Notes: generated from the letters alone by a model not told the origin. Positions 43,300-52,835 are shown, counted from the stretch's first letter. The stretch: DNA of 64,000 nt from JAICWP01 sp035278025 (GCA_035278025.1 DATEJK010000016.1:1-64000), one strand, 5' to 3'. Program-made: numbers and translations.

Positions 43300-45007
43300 G
43301 GCTCGGCCCTCCTCCCGCGCCCGCGGCCACGGCGCTCACGGCCGTCAGCTCAGGCTGCGCGGCACGGCTGCGCTCTTCCGGGCGCGCGCCTTCGGCCACC
43401 ACGTCCGGACGGCGCAGCTGCAATGAAAACACGCTCCCCTGGCCGGGCACGGAACGCACCATGATTTTTCCTTCGTGGGCCTGCACAATCTGATAAACGA
43501 TGGCCAGCCCCAGCCCGGTGCCGCCCTCGAAGTGTCCCTGGAAGGGCTCGAAAATCTTTTCCATCTGCTGCTGGTTCAGGCCGCGGCCGTTATCGGCGAA
43601 ACTGATTACCCAGTCCATTCCGACTCCCCGCAGCGAAACCTGGAGCGAACCGCCCTGGGGCATGGCGCGCAAGGAGTTGCTGCACAGATTCCAGAACACC
43701 TGCTTGATTTTGTCGCCGTCCACCAGGGCCGGCGCCCGCTCGACTTCGAAGCGGCGAACGATCTGCACCCGGGTGGACTCCGGAGGCGTGCTGCTCTCCA
43801 GCAGGGTGAGCGTGTCCTCCAGCAACGGAATCAGGTCCTGCTGCTGGAACTCGTAACGCTTCTCCCGGGCATAAGCCAGGAAGTCGGAAATGATGTTGTT
43901 CAGCCGCTCCGATTCGCGGGTCACGATCTGCACCAGGGTTCTTTGTTCCTCGCTGAGAGTGGAAATGCCCTCCAGCACGCTCACCGAGCCGGCAATGGAA
44001 GAGAGAGGATTACGGATCTCATGGGCGATAGCGGCGGCCAGGCGGCCCACCGCGGCCAGCCGGTCGCGCAGGCGCACTTCCCGCTCCAAGCGGCGGATTT
44101 CGGTCAGATCGTCGAAGGTGTACACCCAGCCCAGGCTGCCCCTTTCCGGCACTACCAGGCGGGAGGCGATCACGCTGAAGGTCTTGATTTCGCCGCTGGC
44201 GGTGCGGAAGCGCACTTCCGCATGCGTGGGCGCGCCGCTGGGAGCGGGCAGAGGATCAAGGAAGAGCTGAGCCACCTGCTTGCCCAGCAGATCAGTCTCG
44301 CTCTTCTCCAGGAAAGTTTGGCTGGCGGGATTGGCCAGGGTGATGTGGCCTTCCAGGTCGGCGGTGAGCAGGCCTCCGCTGATGGAGCGAATCACGTTTT
44401 CATGCAGCGCCTGCAGGCTCTCCAGGGCCCCGCTGGTGTCGTGCAGCTGCACGTCCACCTGGCGCAAACGCGCGGTCAGGCGTCCCGCCAGGTAGGCAAT
44501 GGCCAGATAGCCGAAGAGATTAATCAGCAGGATGACCACCAGGGCCGTGAAGCCGGCGTGGGTGGAGGAGTAAGAAGGAATGATGCGGAAAAACTCCAGT
44601 TCCACCACCGCGCCATAGAGCACGAAGGCCAAGGCCGCGGTCAGATAAGCCCACAAGAGCGGCAGCAGGATGCACGCCACCACAATGATGAGCGGGTAAA
44701 GGAAGTTGAAGGAGCTGTCAATTCCGCCGCTGACGTACACCATGCCCGTGGCCAGGGCGAGGTCGGTCAACACCTGCAGGACGGCCTGCACTCTGTGCTC
44801 CCGCCAGAAAGAGTGCAGCACGATGTGGAAGACCGAAACCGTGTACCACAGCAGGATGAGGCTGACGAATTCGCGTTCCGGCAACTGAGTGGGAGTCAGG
44901 CGGGTGATAGCCAGTTCGATCCCTACCAGAAAAGTGACGATAAGGACGCGAACCTTGACCAGCCAACCCAGCCAGGAGCGTTCGTCGAATGTGATTTCCG
45001 CGGCCAT
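43292..45007 (-). CDS. pilS: Membrane sensor histidine kinase (PilS type)
   Basis: A 571-residue kinase. About six helices (20-180) form a membrane sensor. A PAS domain follows (about 225-330, with GGLLTADLEGHITLANPA), then the dimerisation domain with the phospho-His in AIAHEIRNPLSSI and the ATPase domain with NLCSNSLRA, FADNGRGL and GGTGLGLAI. ATG 45007 (MAAEITFDE) is chosen: GGAAGG precedes it, while the longer frame starts in spacer DNA. Ser/Ala-rich residues end the protein, overlapping pilR by 8 bases. It probably phosphorylates PilR. Confidence 0.9.
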   Translation of the reverse strand: MAAEITFDERSWLGWLVKVRVLIVTFLVGIELAITRLTPTQLPEREFVSLILLWYTVSVFHIVLHSFWREHRVQAVLQVLTDLALATGMVYVSGGIDSSFNFLYPLIIVVACILLPLLWAYLTAALAFVLYGAVVELEFFRIIPSYSSTHAGFTALVVILLINLFGYLAIAYLAGRLTARLRQVDVQLHDTSGALESLQALHENVIRSISGGLLTADLEGHITLANPASQTFLEKSETDLLGKQVAQLFLDPLPAPSGAPTHAEVRFRTASGEIKTFSVIASRLVVPERGSLGWVYTFDDLTEIRRLEREVRLRDRLAAVGRLAAAIAHEIRNPLSSIAGSVSVLEGISTLSEEQRTLVQIVTRESERLNNIISDFLAYAREKRYEFQQQDLIPLLEDTLTLLESSTPPESTRVQIVRRFEVERAPALVDGDKIKQVFWNLCSNSLRAMPQGGSLQVSLRGVGMDWVISFADNGRGLNQQQMEKIFEPFQGHFEGGTGLGLAIVYQIVQAHEGKIMVRSVPGQGSVFSLQLRRPDVVAEGARPEERSRAAQPELTAVSAVAAGAGGGPSHG

Positions 45008-45045
45008 TAACCTTCCGCGCGGCGCGTGAGCACGCCGCATTGCGC

Positions 45046-46254
45046 TTACCCTGCCAGCTTGGCGATCATGGAGAACAGCGGCATGTAAAGCGAAATCACG
45101 ATGCCGCCTACGCACACGCCCAGAATGCCGATAATGACGGGCTCCAGCATGGCCAACATGTCCTTGGTAGCCGCGTCCACTTCGTCCTCATAAAAGTCGG
45201 CAATCTTCTGCAGCATGGCATCCATGGCGCCCGTAGCCTCGCCCACGCCGATCATCTGCGAAACCATGTTGGGGAAAACGCCGCATTCTTTCAGGGGATC
45301 CACGATGGTGCGGCCTTCTTCGATGGCTTTGCGCACTTTCATCAGCGCCTGCTCCAGGACCGCGTTGCCTGAGGTGCGGGCGGTGATGGACAAGCCTTCC
45401 AGGATGGGAACACCGGAGGTGATCAGGGTGCCCAGGGTGCGGGTGAAGCGGGCGACGGCGATCTTGCGCAGAAGGTTGCCGACTACCGGCGCCTTCAGCA
45501 GCATGGCATCCAGGGTGTACTTGCCCTTGGGATGCTTGTTTACCTGCCTGAGCCCGAACACGAAGCCCACCACCCCGGCAATGAATACCCACCAGAAGTG
45601 GCCGACAAAGGCGCTCAGGCCCATGACAATGCGGGTGGGAAGGGGCAGGGCCACGCCCAAGCCGGCAAACAGGTTGGCGAAAATCGGAACTACCCACTTG
45701 AGCAGCGCGGCCACGATCAAAATCGCGATGCTGATGACAGACACGGGATAGATCAAGGCCGATTTCACGGCGGCTCGCAACTTCACCGCCTTTTCCACGT
45801 ATTGCGCCAGGCGCTGCAGAATGGTGTCGAGAATACCGCCGGTTTCGCCGGCCTCGATCATGTTGGTGCTCAGGTCGTCGAAGATCTTGGGGAAGCCGCG
45901 CATGGCATTGGCCAGAGTGGCGCCGCCCTCCACCGCACCCCTGACTCCGGTAAGCGCTTTTTGAAAGGCGGGGTTTTCCTGGTTGGCGGCCAGAATTTCC
46001 AGGCACTGCACCAGGGGCAGCCCGGCATCAATCATCACCGAGAACTGGCGGAAGAAGATGGCGATCTCCTTGGTCTTGACCTTGCCCGAGCCAAAGGTGG
46101 GCAGCGCGAACTCCTTGCCCTTCTCCTTGATGGCGCGGGGCGTAATGCGCTCGCGGCGCAGTTGCGAGGCCAGCATCTCCTTGCTGCCCGCCACCCGCTC
46201 TCCGGCTACTTTTTCTCCCGCCGCGTTCTTGCCGCTAAATGTGAAGACTGGCAT
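45046..46254 (-). CDS. pilC: Type IV pilus inner-membrane platform protein
   Basis: A 402-residue GspF/PilC family protein. Two homologous T2SSF domains (about 65-190 and 270-395) each carry the family features, for example FFRQFSVMIDAGLPLVQCLE, EAGETGGILDTIL, RFTRTLGTLITSGVPILEGL and GVGEATGAMDAML. Three membrane helices are visible. PilC links the cytosolic motors PilB and PilT to the growing pilus. It lies 70 bases after pilT. Confidence 0.95.
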   Translation of the reverse strand: MPVFTFSGKNAAGEKVAGERVAGSKEMLASQLRRERITPRAIKEKGKEFALPTFGSGKVKTKEIAIFFRQFSVMIDAGLPLVQCLEILAANQENPAFQKALTGVRGAVEGGATLANAMRGFPKIFDDLSTNMIEAGETGGILDTILQRLAQYVEKAVKLRAAVKSALIYPVSVISIAILIVAALLKWVVPIFANLFAGLGVALPLPTRIVMGLSAFVGHFWWVFIAGVVGFVFGLRQVNKHPKGKYTLDAMLLKAPVVGNLLRKIAVARFTRTLGTLITSGVPILEGLSITARTSGNAVLEQALMKVRKAIEEGRTIVDPLKECGVFPNMVSQMIGVGEATGAMDAMLQKIADFYEDEVDAATKDMLAMLEPVIIGILGVCVGGIVISLYMPLFSMIAKLAG

Positions 46255-46324
46255 GGTCTACGTTGTCCCTTCTGTGAACTTGTTCCGGCCCGCCCCGCGG
46301 CGAAGCCGGTTACCTAGCGCTTCC

Positions 46325-47458
46325 TCAGTGCTTGCCGGGAGCGGTGGCCTTCATGGCCTGCGCCCCGGTCGTGGTGCGGTTCAGCAGCCCCGCGCCGCGG
46401 TTGATCATTTCCTGCAGCTCTTCCGGCAGGCTGGAGCGCTGCAGCGCGGTTTCCAGCGAAATCTGCCGGTTGGCGTAGGCGGTGGCCAGCGCCTGGTTGA
46501 AGGTCTGCATTCCGAACTTTTCCTGGCCGGACTGCATGGCCGAATAAATCTGGTGGATTTTGTCTTCGCGAATCAGGTTGCGGATGGCGGGATTGGGCAC
46601 CATGATCTCCATGGCCATGGCCCGCCCCTGACCGTCCATTTTGGCCAGCAGGCTTTGACAAAGGATGCCTTCCAGCACCAGTGAAAGCTGGGCCCGGATC
46701 TGCGGCTGCTGGTGCGCCGGAAACACGTCAATGATGCGGTTGATGGTGGAGGAGGCGGTGTTGGTGTGCAGCGTGCCGAAGGTAAGGTGGCCGGTCTCGG
46801 CGATGCGCAGGGCCGATTCGATGGTTTCCAGGTCGCGCATTTCGCCGATCAGCACCACGTCCGGGTCTTCGCGCAGCGCCGCCCGCAGCGCGTCGGTGAA
46901 CGACTTGGTATCGGAGTGCACTTCGCGCTGGTTCACCAGGCAGTTCTTGTTCTGGTGCACGAACTCGATCGGGTCCTCGATGGTCAGGATGTGTTCGTGC
47001 CGCTCGCTGTTGATCTTGTCAATCATGGCTGCCAGGGTGGTGGACTTACCGGAGCCGGTGGGCCCGGTCACCAATACCAGGCCGCGCGGTTTGTCGCAGA
47101 GCTTGGATACCACCGCCGGCAGCCCCAGCTGGTTGAACGACTTGATCTCGAAAGGAATCACGCGGAAAACCGCGCCCGTGGCGCCACGCTGGTTGAAGCA
47201 ATTGGCGCGGAAGCGGGCCAGCCCTTTCAGGCCAAAGGAAAAATCCAGTTCCAGGTTCTCCTCGAAGCGGTGCTTTTGCGCGTCGGTCATGACGCTGTAG
47301 GCGAGCTGCTTGGTATCGGCGGGCGAAAGCGGCGGCAAATCCAGAGGCCGCAGGCTGCCGTGCACGCGCACCTGGGGCGGCGAGTTGGTGGTGATGTGCA
47401 GATCGCTGCCGCCCATCTCCAGCATTCTTTTCAACAGTTCGCTTAGCGTCAGTGCCAT
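46325..47458 (-). CDS. pilT: Twitching motility ATPase (pilus retraction)
   Basis: A 377-residue secretion ATPase. It has Walker A GPTGSGKST, the Asp box LTIEDPIEFVH, Walker B-like VVLIGEMRDLET, the His box TGHLTFGTLHTNTA and the PilT-specific AIRNLIRE. It powers pilus retraction by depolymerising PilA. It lies between pilB and pilC with a 21-base gap after pilB. Confidence 0.96.
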   Translation of the reverse strand: MALTLSELLKRMLEMGGSDLHITTNSPPQVRVHGSLRPLDLPPLSPADTKQLAYSVMTDAQKHRFEENLELDFSFGLKGLARFRANCFNQRGATGAVFRVIPFEIKSFNQLGLPAVVSKLCDKPRGLVLVTGPTGSGKSTTLAAMIDKINSERHEHILTIEDPIEFVHQNKNCLVNQREVHSDTKSFTDALRAALREDPDVVLIGEMRDLETIESALRIAETGHLTFGTLHTNTASSTINRIIDVFPAHQQPQIRAQLSLVLEGILCQSLLAKMDGQGRAMAMEIMVPNPAIRNLIREDKIHQIYSAMQSGQEKFGMQTFNQALATAYANRQISLETALQRSSLPEELQEMINRGAGLLNRTTTGAQAMKATAPGKH

Positions 47459-47479
47459 GAGTCCTTTTTTCCTTCCCCT

Positions 47480-49195
47480 TTAGTGAATGGTTTCGCGCGC
47501 TACCTCTTCCAGAGTGGTGACGCCTTGCATCACCTTCACCAGGCCGCTGCGCCGGAGCGTAAGCATGCCCCGCTCGATGGCCTTCTTCTTCAGTTCCAGG
47601 GAGGATGCGCCCACCAGAATCAGGTCCTTAATCTCGTCATCTACCTCCATCACCTCGTACAGACCGCAGCGTCCCTTGTAGCCGGTGTTGTTGCAGGTAG
47701 AACAGCCTTTGCCTTTCTTGATCTTCACCGTCTTCACTTCCTGCGGAGTAAAGCCCTCCTCCAGCAGCGTCTGCTGGGGAACATCCACCACCTCCGCGCA
47801 CTCGCTGCATACGCGGCGCACCAGGCGCTGGGCGCAGATCAGGTGCACGGCGGTAGCCACCAGGAAGGGTTCAATGCCCATGTTCATCAGGCGGGTGATG
47901 GTTTCCGGCGCCCCGTTGGTGTGCAGAGTAGAGAGAACCAGGTGGCCGGTAAGAGCCGCTTTGATGGCGATTTCAGCGGTTTCAAAGTCGCGGATTTCAC
48001 CCACCAGGATGATGTTCGGGTCCTGCCGCAAAAAGGCGCGCAGCGCGGCCGCGAAGTTCAGGCCGATCTGCTCCTTCATCTGCACCTGGTTCACGCCCCC
48101 CAACTGAAACTCCACCGGGTCTTCCGCGGTCATGATGTTGGTTTCGGGCGTGTTCAGCCGGGCGATGGAGGAGTAAAGGGTGTTGGTTTTTCCCGAGCCC
48201 GTGGGCCCGGTCACCAGAACCATTCCATAAGGCTTAAGAATGGCCTTTTCGAACTTGACCAGCGATTCCGCCTCGAAGCCCAGCTTGGTCATGTCCAGGC
48301 GCAGGTTTTCCTTGTCCAGCAGGCGCAGCACGATCTTTTCGCCCCACAGCGTGGGCAGCGTGCTGACGCGGAAATCCAGGGTCTTCTTTTTGCCTGCCAG
48401 ATTGACCTTCAGCATGATGCGGCCGTCCTGCGGCAGCCGCTTCTCGCTGATGTCCAGCTTGGCCATGATCTTCACCCGCGAGGTGATGGCGTCTTTGAGC
48501 TTGATGGGCGGCGACATGATGTTCTGCAGCACGCCATCTATGCGGAAGCGCACGCGAAATTCCTTTTCATACGGTTCCATGTGGATGTCGCTGGCGCCGC
48601 GCTTCACCGCGTCGGTCAGGATGATGTTCACCAGCTTGACGATGGGCGCTTCGTCGGCGGCGCGTTCCAGGTCGGCCAGGTCCATCTCCTCCTGTTCCGA
48701 CTGCAGCTCAACGTCGGCATCTCCCAGCTCCGCCATGGACTGCATGACCTGGTCCAGCTCTTCCTGCTGATTCTCTCCGTAGGCTTTTTCAATGCCTGCC
48801 GCGATGGCCGCTTCCGACGCCACCACCGGCTCAATGTTAAAGCCGGTCATGAACTTAATGTCGTCCATGGCGAACACGTTGGTGGGGTCCACCATGGCAA
48901 TGGTGAGCGACGCTCCCACCCGGCTCAGAGGCAGAATCTGGTAGCGTTTGGCGGTTTCCACTGGCACCAGCTTCACCACCGCAGGATCAATTTCGAAATA
49001 GGACAGGTTGATGGCGGGAACGCCGTACTGCTTGGAAAGGAAGTTGGTTACATCCTCGTCGCTCATGACGCCAAGCTTGACCAGGGCAGTCCCCAGGCGG
49101 CAGTTGTCTTCCTTCTGCTTCTTGACCGCCTGGTCCAATTGCTCCGGGGTGATGATCTTCTCTTTAACGAGAAGGTCGCCCAGCCTCTGAGACAT
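47480..49195 (-). CDS. pilB: Type IV pilus assembly ATPase (extension)
   Basis: A 571-residue GspE/PilB ATPase. The N-terminal MshEN-type domain (RLGDLLVKEKIITPEQL) is followed by the catalytic part: Walker A GPTGSGKTNTLY, MTAEDPVEFQ, IILVGEIRDFETAE and TGHLVLSTLHTN. A four-cysteine zinc site is formed by RVCSECAE and CSTCNNTGYKGRCG. It drives pilus polymerisation. It is the first gene of pilB-T-C-S-R; a promoter lies upstream at 49309-49338. Confidence 0.96.
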   Translation of the reverse strand: MSQRLGDLLVKEKIITPEQLDQAVKKQKEDNCRLGTALVKLGVMSDEDVTNFLSKQYGVPAINLSYFEIDPAVVKLVPVETAKRYQILPLSRVGASLTIAMVDPTNVFAMDDIKFMTGFNIEPVVASEAAIAAGIEKAYGENQQEELDQVMQSMAELGDADVELQSEQEEMDLADLERAADEAPIVKLVNIILTDAVKRGASDIHMEPYEKEFRVRFRIDGVLQNIMSPPIKLKDAITSRVKIMAKLDISEKRLPQDGRIMLKVNLAGKKKTLDFRVSTLPTLWGEKIVLRLLDKENLRLDMTKLGFEAESLVKFEKAILKPYGMVLVTGPTGSGKTNTLYSSIARLNTPETNIMTAEDPVEFQLGGVNQVQMKEQIGLNFAAALRAFLRQDPNIILVGEIRDFETAEIAIKAALTGHLVLSTLHTNGAPETITRLMNMGIEPFLVATAVHLICAQRLVRRVCSECAEVVDVPQQTLLEEGFTPQEVKTVKIKKGKGCSTCNNTGYKGRCGLYEVMEVDDEIKDLILVGASSLELKKKAIERGMLTLRRSGLVKVMQGVTTLEEVARETIH

Positions 49196-49776
49196 ACGCC
49201 GGCACTCCTATTTGCAGGAACGCAGTTTTAATTTGAAGCGCACCTTTCCGGGGGACGGAGCGGGCGCCACTCGTGGGGGAGTTTGGCTTGCTGCTTAGGG
49301 GAACTTGCAGCCTAGTTTTCTATGACAGAAATTGTCAATCCTGAACGGCGCTGAGCCAAGTAACTTTGGTACTCGCCAGCATGACTGTAAGCCATTGACC
49401 CCTCGTAAGTTGCTGAAAGCGCTTCCAGCGGGCACTTGGATGATTCCCGGTTTTCGACCCGCAAATGAGGCCCGGTTGCGATGAACAAGCCTCACGGCGG
49501 TTTCGCAGGGGCAACGAGTACAATCAAACCCGTTCAAGGCACCCTCTGAAGAAGAGTTGGAGCACGATTATCTGTGGCGGATAGTTAGCGGGTTGCCCGA
49601 GCGCGGCCACATTGGAATCTTTAAACCTGGCGGAACTCACCGGGCTGGTCTACGGTGTTACTCCTCGCCCCCGGAAGCGCCGGTTTTACCGACCCTGCGT
49701 TCCTGGCGCTGGGAGTTCGCATCCCGAGGAGCCAGGTGCAAAATAGTCATAGCAGAGCTTCGAGGTGAACTAACTA
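49196..49776. other. 580-base divergent intergenic region between pilB and araB
   Basis: It holds the pilB promoter and palindrome near 49309-49338 and an open frame (49557-49799) without a ribosome site or recognisable domain. No tRNA, repeat family or terminator was seen. The ribosome site of araB (GAGGTGA) lies at its end. Confidence 0.5.
49309..49338 (-). promoter_or_regulatory. Predicted pilB promoter with overlapping palindrome
   Basis: On the minus strand TTGACA (plus 49333-49338) and TAGGCT (plus 49309-49314) are 18 bases apart. The -35 is a perfect match; the -10 is weak. TGACA-GAAAT-TGTCA (49323-49337) is a perfect inverted repeat lying on the -35 box, a likely operator for an unidentified regulator. 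Confidence 0.5.
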
Positions 49777-51372
49777 ATGGCCATTGTGGCAGGGGTTGAT
49801 TTCGGAACTCTAAGCGTCCGTGTTTCCATCGTGGATAGCGAGCGGGGCCTGCTGCACTCGGCCCTCGCCGAGTACCCCCTGCATCGCCAGCGCAGTGATC
49901 CCGAGTATGCCACCCAGTCGCATGATGACCACATGCACGCCTTGGCTGAGGCTACGCGCGCCGCGCTCAAGGAGGCGCGTGTTCCCGGCGAGCGCATCGC
50001 AGCCATCGCTCTCGACACCACCGGCTCTTCCGTTATTCCGGTGGGGCGAGATCTCAAACCTCTGGGCGAATATTATTTGTGGTGCGATCACCGCGCCAAG
50101 GGCGAAGCCTCGGAAATCACCGAGGCAGCCCTCCGCACCCGCCTGCCGGCCATCGAGTGGTGCGGCGGCGTTTACTCCTCGGAGTGGGGTTTCTCCAAGT
50201 TGCTGCACTGGCTGCGGCACAATCCTTCGCGGCGCGCCGAGTTTGTTTCCGCCTTAGAGCACTGCGACATGGTGGCGGCCACCCTCTGCGGCATTACCGA
50301 TGCCCGGCAGGTGAAGCGCAGCGTGTGCGCCATGGGGCACAAATGGATGTGGAACGCTGACCTGGGCGGCCTGCCGCCGGAGGAATTCCTCGCCGGCGTG
50401 GATCCCCTGCTGGCCGGCGTGCGCGCCAAATTGGACGGCCAGTACGCCACCTCCGACCAGATTGCCGGCCATCTCTCCCCCCATTGGGCGGACAAGCTGG
50501 GATTGAAACCCGGAATCCCCATTCCCGTCGGCGCCTTTGACGCCCACTGGGATGCCATCGGCGCCGGCTGCCAGACCGATGACATGGTCAACGTCATCGG
50601 TACTTCTACCTGCATCATCGGCATCACCCAGTCGCCCAACCTGGTTCCCGGCGTCTGCGGCGTGGTTCGCGGCAGCGTGCATCCCCAGCACACCGGGATT
50701 GAGGCCGGACTTTCCGCCGTGGGCGATATTTTCAGCGCTATCGCCGCGCGCGCCGGCACCGATGTGAGCGCACTCACCAGCGGCCTGGAAAACTATCGCG
50801 CCGGGCAGACCGGATTGCTGCGCATGACCTGGGACAATGGCGACCGCACTGTTCTGGTTAATCCCAATCTGCGCGGCATTACCCTGGGCTGGAACCTGCA
50901 GAGTACCGCACAGGACGAGCTGTTTGCCGCCATCGAAGGCACCGCCTTCCACACCCGCGTAATTCTTGACCGCATGGCAGAGCACGGGGTGCGGATCAAA
51001 CGTGTGATCAATGCCGGCGGTATTCCCCTGAAAAACGCGGTTCTCAATCAGGTGTACGCCAACGTCCTGGGCCGGCCCGTGCTGGTGCCGAGTGGCAACG
51101 TAGTCGGGCTGGGCTCGGCCATCTTCGCCTTTCTGGCCTCAGATACGTTCAAAACCATCGAAGAGGCGCAAGCCCGCGTGTGCCCGCCGCACAGGACTTA
51201 TGTGCCGGATGCGGATGCAGAGGCGGTCTATGCCCAGCTTTATCCCCTGTTCCGCGATTTGTACTTCGGGTTGGGAGAACCGGGGCGCGGTCCCTTTTCC
51301 CGCGTGCTGCCGGAACTGATTCGCCTGGCGGAAGGGACACGCAGGCCCGGAGCCACTGCAAAGGCAGGGTGA
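49777..51372 (+). CDS. araB: Ribulokinase
   Basis: A 531-residue FGGY carbohydrate kinase that phosphorylates L-ribulose. The N-terminal VAGVDFGTLSVRVSIVD, IALDTTGSSVIPV, the substrate region YYLWCDHRAKGEA and the C-terminal INAGGIPLKNAVLNQVYANV are those of AraB rather than of xylulokinase. ATG 49777 follows GAGGTGA. No araA or araD is adjacent, so arabinose genes may lie elsewhere. Confidence 0.9.
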   Translation: MAIVAGVDFGTLSVRVSIVDSERGLLHSALAEYPLHRQRSDPEYATQSHDDHMHALAEATRAALKEARVPGERIAAIALDTTGSSVIPVGRDLKPLGEYYLWCDHRAKGEASEITEAALRTRLPAIEWCGGVYSSEWGFSKLLHWLRHNPSRRAEFVSALEHCDMVAATLCGITDARQVKRSVCAMGHKWMWNADLGGLPPEEFLAGVDPLLAGVRAKLDGQYATSDQIAGHLSPHWADKLGLKPGIPIPVGAFDAHWDAIGAGCQTDDMVNVIGTSTCIIGITQSPNLVPGVCGVVRGSVHPQHTGIEAGLSAVGDIFSAIAARAGTDVSALTSGLENYRAGQTGLLRMTWDNGDRTVLVNPNLRGITLGWNLQSTAQDELFAAIEGTAFHTRVILDRMAEHGVRIKRVINAGGIPLKNAVLNQVYANVLGRPVLVPSGNVVGLGSAIFAFLASDTFKTIEEAQARVCPPHRTYVPDADAEAVYAQLYPLFRDLYFGLGEPGRGPFSRVLPELIRLAEGTRRPGATAKAG

Positions 51373-51391
51373 TGGGCCAGCAATAGCGGGC

Positions 51392-51727
51392 CTACGATTT
51401 TCCCCGCCGCCGCGGACGACTTTTTCTTCGCTCACGGGAGAGGGCAGGCCACTCGTGCTTCTCCATGTCCACCCGGTTGCCCCGAAAGGCGACTCCCTCA
51501 GCTTCCAGGCGGAAGCGCTGCTCCAGGCCGGATTCCCCTTGCAGCCGGATATGGCCTCCCGCCCCCACCACGCGGTGCCAGGGCAAACCAGTGGCAGTGG
51601 GAGAATGCAGCGCCCAGACCACCTGGCGTGCCGCGCCAGGATGGCCCGCCACCCGCGCCACCCCACCATAGGTACACACCCGGCCGCGCGGGATCTTGCG
51701 CACAGTCGCCAGCAATCGCGTGAACAT
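51392..51727 (-). CDS. Alkyltransferase-like protein (ATL)
   Basis: A 111-residue protein with the fold of the C-terminal domain of O6-alkylguanine-DNA alkyltransferase: VRKIPRGRVCTYGGVARVAG (helix-turn-helix) and the active-site block. The methyl-accepting Cys of PCHR is Trp here (PWHR, W50), the hallmark of ATL proteins that bind damaged bases and recruit nucleotide-excision repair without removing the alkyl group. The long upstream frame to 51976 overlaps the EamA gene and is not used. The tail is Arg-rich. ATG 51727 lies five bases from the end of the upstream gene. Confidence 0.88.
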   Translation of the reverse strand: MFTRLLATVRKIPRGRVCTYGGVARVAGHPGAARQVVWALHSPTATGLPWHRVVGAGGHIRLQGESGLEQRFRLEAEGVAFRGNRVDMEKHEWPALSRERRKSRPRRRGKS

Positions 51728-51732
51728 GTTCA

Positions 51733-52173
51733 CTAACGGTACATTATGAGGCCAAGCCCGGCGATACAGAGCACAATGCCAAACGCTCCCCGAGCCCCCA
51801 GATGTTCGCGGAAGAGGGTCAACCCAATTACCACCAGAAGCAGAGCGGTGGCCACATTGGCGATCAGTGAGGCCACGCTGATACGCCAGCCGGCACGGTA
51901 AGCTACTACGAATCCCAACTCGATGCCCACAATGGCCACGCCCACCGCCACGCTCCCCCAGTTCAAATGTTTCCACGAGGAGCGTAGCGAATACCCTGGA
52001 TAAAAAGGCAGGATAAGCAGCGACACGATCAACGCGGTCACGTAATTCACCGTGACTGAGAGCATGGGATTTACTTGCGGGGAAACTGATTTTTGTGCGA
52101 TGTGGTACAGGGTGGTTGCGCCTACGGCCAGCAGCAGCGGCAGATAGAAGATCACGGATTCCGAATTTAACAC
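51733..52173 (-). CDS. EamA/DMT-type small multidrug-transporter-like membrane protein
   Basis: A 146-residue protein with five hydrophobic segments, equivalent to one EamA half (full DMT transporters have two). HIAQKSVSPQVNPMLSVTVN and VASLIANVATALLLVVIGLTLF are typical. Half-size members work as dimers and export or import small metabolites. The substrate is unknown. It precedes the ATL gene on the same strand and follows a terminator. Confidence 0.78.
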   Translation of the reverse strand: MLNSESVIFYLPLLLAVGATTLYHIAQKSVSPQVNPMLSVTVNYVTALIVSLLILPFYPGYSLRSSWKHLNWGSVAVGVAIVGIELGFVVAYRAGWRISVASLIANVATALLLVVIGLTLFREHLGARGAFGIVLCIAGLGLIMYR

Positions 52174-52211
52174 TCGCAGGTCATGCTATCCAGAGGGCGC
52201 GGGCACAATAA

Positions 52212-52237
52212 AGGGACGGCGCTGGAGCGCCATCCCT
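52212..52237 (-). terminator. Terminator of the STAS gene
   Basis: AGGGA-C-GGCGCT, loop GG, AGCGCC-A-TCCCT (52212-52237) forms a long, nearly perfect hairpin. On the minus strand it is followed by TTTATTGTG, a modest T-tract. Confidence 0.7.
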
Positions 52238-52256
52238 GCGAGATGAGCGGCCAGGG

Positions 52257-52616
52257 TTAGGCGACAGCCGCCTTGCCAAATGCCTTAATGGCTTTTTCCT
52301 GGCTCTCGTAAACGTCGAACACGGTAAGCAGTTTGGTCACCTGTAGCAGGTCTCCCACACGCTGCGTCAGATTGGCCAGCTTAATGCTGCCGCCGGCGTT
52401 GCGTGCCGTAGTGTAGAGCCCAACCAGCGTTCCCAACCCGCCGCTATCTATGTAGGTAACGCCACCCAGATTGAGCACAATCTGCTTTTTGCCGGCGGCC
52501 ACCAGATCCTTTACTTGCTCCCGCAGCGCGGCCGCCTCGTCCCCGAACACGATGCGCCCGCTGCATTCCAATACCGTGATGCCGTCTACCAGGTGGGTAG
52601 CTATTTTCAGTTGCAT
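52257..52616 (-). CDS. STAS-domain anti-sigma factor antagonist
   Basis: A 119-residue STAS protein of the SpoIIAA/RsbV type. The strand-loop YIDSGGLGTLVG contains the phospho-acceptor S58. Such proteins bind anti-sigma kinases when unphosphorylated and release sigma factors. No kinase or sigma gene is adjacent. The start ATG 52616 gives the normal length. A second STAS gene at 58278 lacks this serine. Confidence 0.88.
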   Translation of the reverse strand: MQLKIATHLVDGITVLECSGRIVFGDEAAALREQVKDLVAAGKKQIVLNLGGVTYIDSGGLGTLVGLYTTARNAGGSIKLANLTQRVGDLLQVTKLLTVFDVYESQEKAIKAFGKAAVA

Positions 52617-52652
52617 GACACCCTCCCACGACCCTCGAACTCGCCTGCAAGA

Positions 52653-52674
52653 GTAGCGCCGATGGCGGCGCTAC
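52653..52674. repeat. Perfect hairpin GTAGCGCC-GATGGC-GGCGCTAC
   Basis: An 8-base perfect stem with a six-base loop lies in the region between the divergent STAS and dnaX genes. It may be a short dispersed palindrome or an attenuator. No second copy was found in this window. Confidence 0.45.
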
Positions 52675-52835
52675 CGCAAGGACCAAGAACAAAATGTGTG
52701 CGGTTGGGAGAGGGCGTGTGATCCCGCATAGCTCTTTTCCGGCGGGCGCCGCCATGGGTCGGAAGCTGGACGCGCGTTCTAATTGCATGTCAATAAGCCA
52801 CTTTCAGGCATGCAGAATCGGATATCCTCATCACG

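Noticed and set aside
47483..49231. A 582-codon plus-strand frame opposite pilB, and a similar 511-codon one (43475-45010) opposite pilS
   Set aside because: Both mirror conserved genes and have His/Gln/Arg-rich compositions typical of antisense frames.
49196..49560. A sigma-54 promoter upstream of pilB
   Set aside because: The TGGCAC-N5-TTGCW pattern was looked for on the minus strand and not found; a TTGACA-type promoter fits better.
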